Shown here: positions 5,915 to 7,501 of the stretch, piece after piece | Layout: each line of letters begins with the position of its first letter | How positions within the stretch are numbered: position 1 is the first letter of the stretch | Source: Candidatus Staskawiczbacteria bacterium | GTDB lineage: Bacteria; Patescibacteriota; Minisyncoccia; Minisyncoccales; Staskawiczbacteraceae | DNA: 7,501 nt | Reading direction: 5' to 3' | Assembly: GCA_026395195.1 (NCBI GenBank) | Contig: JAPLZD010000053.1 | Span: 1-7,501 of the forward strand | Position numbers and translations under genes: made by a program | Notes under the pieces: model-generated | The model's database searches: none | Told to the model about the DNA's origin: nothing | What the model saw: the letters and a program-made list of their open reading frames with translations, nothing else

Positions 5915-6493
5915 CTAGTATGAATGGGTTTTTATTTGCAAGCTGAAGTCATAAATTTGCTGTGTTTGGAATTGCGGCTGGCCGGGGATTACCGGCTGCT
6001 GAGTAGAACCGGATCCAAAGGAAATAGAAGATGTTTCAAAAATACGCGATGATTTTTCCAGGGAAACCAAAAATTTTTCCAAAGACACGTAATCCCCCAA
6101 AACGCTCATAGAAAAAGTAATGTCTTTCATTTCGCTTTTGTTTTTTTGGTCATTGGGAAGATTAGACGCTGCTTTTGCCAAAAATAAACTTTTGACTATC
6201 AGGCCGTTTTCTGCTGAAGTTTTTTGCAGATAATAAACAAGTTTTCCCAAACTCGGCTCCTGAGGAAGGGCATCATCAATTTTTTTAATTTGATCCTTGT
6301 GGGCCTGCAAATCAGAATATGTCTTGGTTATTGCATTATAATATTCTACCTGCGCATTATATTCGGCCTTTTTTTCCGCCAATGTTATCTGCAAATCTCT
6401 GAAGTTTTTGTATTCTGGTTTTACAAAAAAGAAAACCAAAACCAGAATGATGAAAAGAATTACGGCAATGGCAATGGGTCTGTCAATTCGCAT
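5915..6493 (-). CDS. pilO: type IV pilus alignment protein PilO
   Basis: PilO pairs with PilN in the membrane and forms the alignment subcomplex linking cytoplasmic PilM and the motor to the outside. The 192-residue protein has a short cytoplasmic N terminus, one membrane helix (about 6-24), a coiled coil (about 28-75) and the ferredoxin-like PilO core (about 76-190). Core motifs include LPQEPSLGKLVYYLQ (76-90), SMSVLGDYVSLEKFLVSLE (128-146) and the closing strand YDFSLQIKT (181-189). A Gly/Gln/Pro-rich loop (160-180) precedes the last strand. The ATG lies inside the end of pilN, giving an 11-base overlap (6483-6493), with no strong ribosome binding site, so translational coupling is likely. 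The TAG stop touches the repeat cluster of the downstream cassette; the C terminus nevertheless looks complete. Confidence 0.88.
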   Translation of the reverse strand: MRIDRPIAIAVILFIILVLVFFFVKPEYKNFRDLQITLAEKKAEYNAQVEYYNAITKTYSDLQAHKDQIKKIDDALPQEPSLGKLVYYLQKTSAENGLIVKSLFLAKAASNLPNDQKNKSEMKDITFSMSVLGDYVSLEKFLVSLEKSSRIFETSSISFGSGSTQQPVIPGQPQFQTQQIYDFSLQIKTHSY

Positions 6494-7501
6494 GATTATT
6501 TGTTTCTAATTTCTTTTTTTGCATTTTTTTCCAAACAATGAAAATTATTGCCGCAATTACGACGATTGCAACAAAGGCAATAATGGTAATTATAATTCCT
6601 GAATTAGATTTAGTTGTTTTATTTTGAACTCCTCCTTTCGGCAAAATGTTTACTTTTGCCACATAGTCCTGTTCTGAGCCATCAGCGGCAGTAACTTTAT
6701 ATGCAACCGGGCTGGTAAAATCTTGCGCAACATTAGAATCCGGACTTACCTTGGCTTCGGGAGAATACACTAAAACCGGAGTAATGTTTTTAACATTTGT
6801 GCCAAAAGGAACATCCAAATTTATAGTATGTTTATCCTGGTCGACTATGCCTATAACTTCGGGTTCTAAAAGCAGGTGAAAAGATGTTATAAGTTTTTGG
6901 CTGGCTCCTGCTTGCGGCGACGGCAAAACATTGTTTATTGGATTTCCGTTTTGGTCTAATCCTTCCGCAGGTATCACCGGAGAAATTAGTTCGCTAGAAG
7001 AAGCAGCTGTTTGGAATAAAGAAACAGCGGAAGAAAAATTAAATATTTTTGGATCCAAGCCGAGGTTGAAGGAAAAATCTATTCTGCCGGACTGGTTGAG
7101 CGTGGAATTTAAAGAGCCCAAATTGGCTACGTATTCATTTTTCTCAAAAGCGGCTATCTGCCTGCTTAAAGCGTCTAAACTGTCTGCCTCTCCAGATAGT
7201 TGTAGAGAACTGTCTTTCTGAGCCATGCCAAATTGTCTAAACCAGATGTTTGGCATAGTTTGCTCTTCCATAAAAGCGAAAGCGTGGCTGGCAAATTCAT
7301 GATTTTTAAGGATTTGAGCAAAATCATTGATTTTTTGTTGGTAATTTATAACCTCTGACTCCTCATTTTTCTGGTCTTTTGTGCCGACTGTTTTTAAAGC
7401 AGTTTCTGTTGTTGTTATTTCTTGCCTTTGAAAATTATTTTTAGCCCAAAAAATAACATAACAAAATACCGTGGCTATCAACAGAGATATCACAAAATAG
7501 A
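6483..7501 (-). CDS. pilN: PilN-like protein with extra C-terminal beta-sandwich domain and membrane helix (5' partial)
   Basis: This is a PilN-type alignment protein truncated by the window. A GTG at 7493 could be read as a start, but the frame stays open to the edge (adding Phe, Tyr and a NTC codon) and the GTG falls inside a membrane helix, so the true start is probably upstream. Numbered from that GTG (336 residues), the helix ends near 17. A charged coiled-coil stretch follows (about 20-65), then a PilN-like fold with MPNIWFRQF (80-88), LQLSGEADSLDALSRQI (97-113) and strands to about 153. A Ser/Pro-rich linker leads to a domain at about 200-283 (ITSFHLLL, VPFGTNV, VAQDF, YKVTAADGSEQDY) that resembles the DUF5018/bacterial-surface beta-sandwich class. 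A second helix (about 299-320) ends in WKKMQKKK. Usual PilN has about 200 residues and lacks these additions. The gene overlaps pilO by 11 bases; pilM is expected upstream. Confidence 0.8.
   Translation of the reverse strand, partial: YFVISLLIATVFCYVIFWAKNNFQRQEITTTETALKTVGTKDQKNEESEVINYQQKINDFAQILKNHEFASHAFAFMEEQTMPNIWFRQFGMAQKDSSLQLSGEADSLDALSRQIAAFEKNEYVANLGSLNSTLNQSGRIDFSFNLGLDPKIFNFSSAVSLFQTAASSSELISPVIPAEGLDQNGNPINNVLPSPQAGASQKLITSFHLLLEPEVIGIVDQDKHTINLDVPFGTNVKNITPVLVYSPEAKVSPDSNVAQDFTSPVAYKVTAADGSEQDYVAKVNILPKGGVQNKTTKSNSGIIITIIAFVAIVVIAAIIFIVWKKMQKKKLETNNHAN

Noticed and set aside
6483..6485. UGA recoded as glycine, as in some CPR lineages
   Set aside because: The TGA falls at the natural end of the PilN-like protein, and no in-frame TGA interrupts any other gene.
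6483..6493. Programmed frameshift making a PilN-PilO fusion
   Set aside because: PilO has its own ATG and an intact N-terminal membrane helix, and no slippery sequence is evident; a simple overlap explains it.

Overview
The window is a single, tightly packed type IV pilus (T4P) gene cluster. Every supported gene lies on the minus strand, so transcription runs from the right edge (7501) to the left edge (1). In transcription order it holds: a 5'-truncated PilN-like protein (to 6483), PilO (6493-5915), a four-helix-bundle protein of the 23S rRNA intervening-sequence (IVP) family (5872-5507), a 142-residue membrane-anchored protein in the PilP position (5412-4984), the extension ATPase PilB (4972-3248), a stand-alone receiver-domain protein (3236-2859), the retraction ATPase PilT (2833-1769), the platform protein PilC/GspF (1749-541) and a cysteine-rich type IV prepilin (528-40).

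The likely source is a Candidatus Patescibacteria/CPR genome, probably Parcubacteria-like. This is inferred from the AT-rich, compact genes, the lack of clear Shine-Dalgarno sequences, the receiver gene between pilB and pilT, the pilin style (GFC and CVDS motifs) and an IVP-type gene with TTCG-rich flanks. No outer-membrane secretin (PilQ) is visible, which suits a cell without an outer membrane, but the window is too short to prove its absence. The standard genetic code fits: stops are TAA in seven genes, TAG in pilO and TGA in pilN.

The genes fit one machine. PilN, PilO and the PilP-like protein would form the alignment subcomplex, PilC the membrane platform, PilB the extension motor, PilT the retraction motor, and the pilin the fibre. 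The receiver protein could tune the two motors between whose genes it sits. PilM would be expected just upstream, outside the window. Gaps between the core genes are 11-25 bases, and pilN and pilO overlap by 11 bases, which points to one operon with its promoter off the right edge.

The one interruption lies between pilO and the PilP-like gene. There a four-helix-bundle gene is bounded by a 17-bp inverted repeat (16/17 match) and by further short repeats of the same kind, so it looks like an inserted cassette. Other unusual points are a GspF-N-like segment inside the PilP-position protein (14/42 ungapped identities with PilC of the same operon), a PilN-like protein extended by a bacterial-surface-type beta-sandwich domain and a C-terminal membrane helix, a receiver with a substituted acidic pocket, and a non-standard PilT P-loop. 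No gene-free stretch exceeds about 95 bases. I saw no RNA genes, CRISPR array or convincing terminator.
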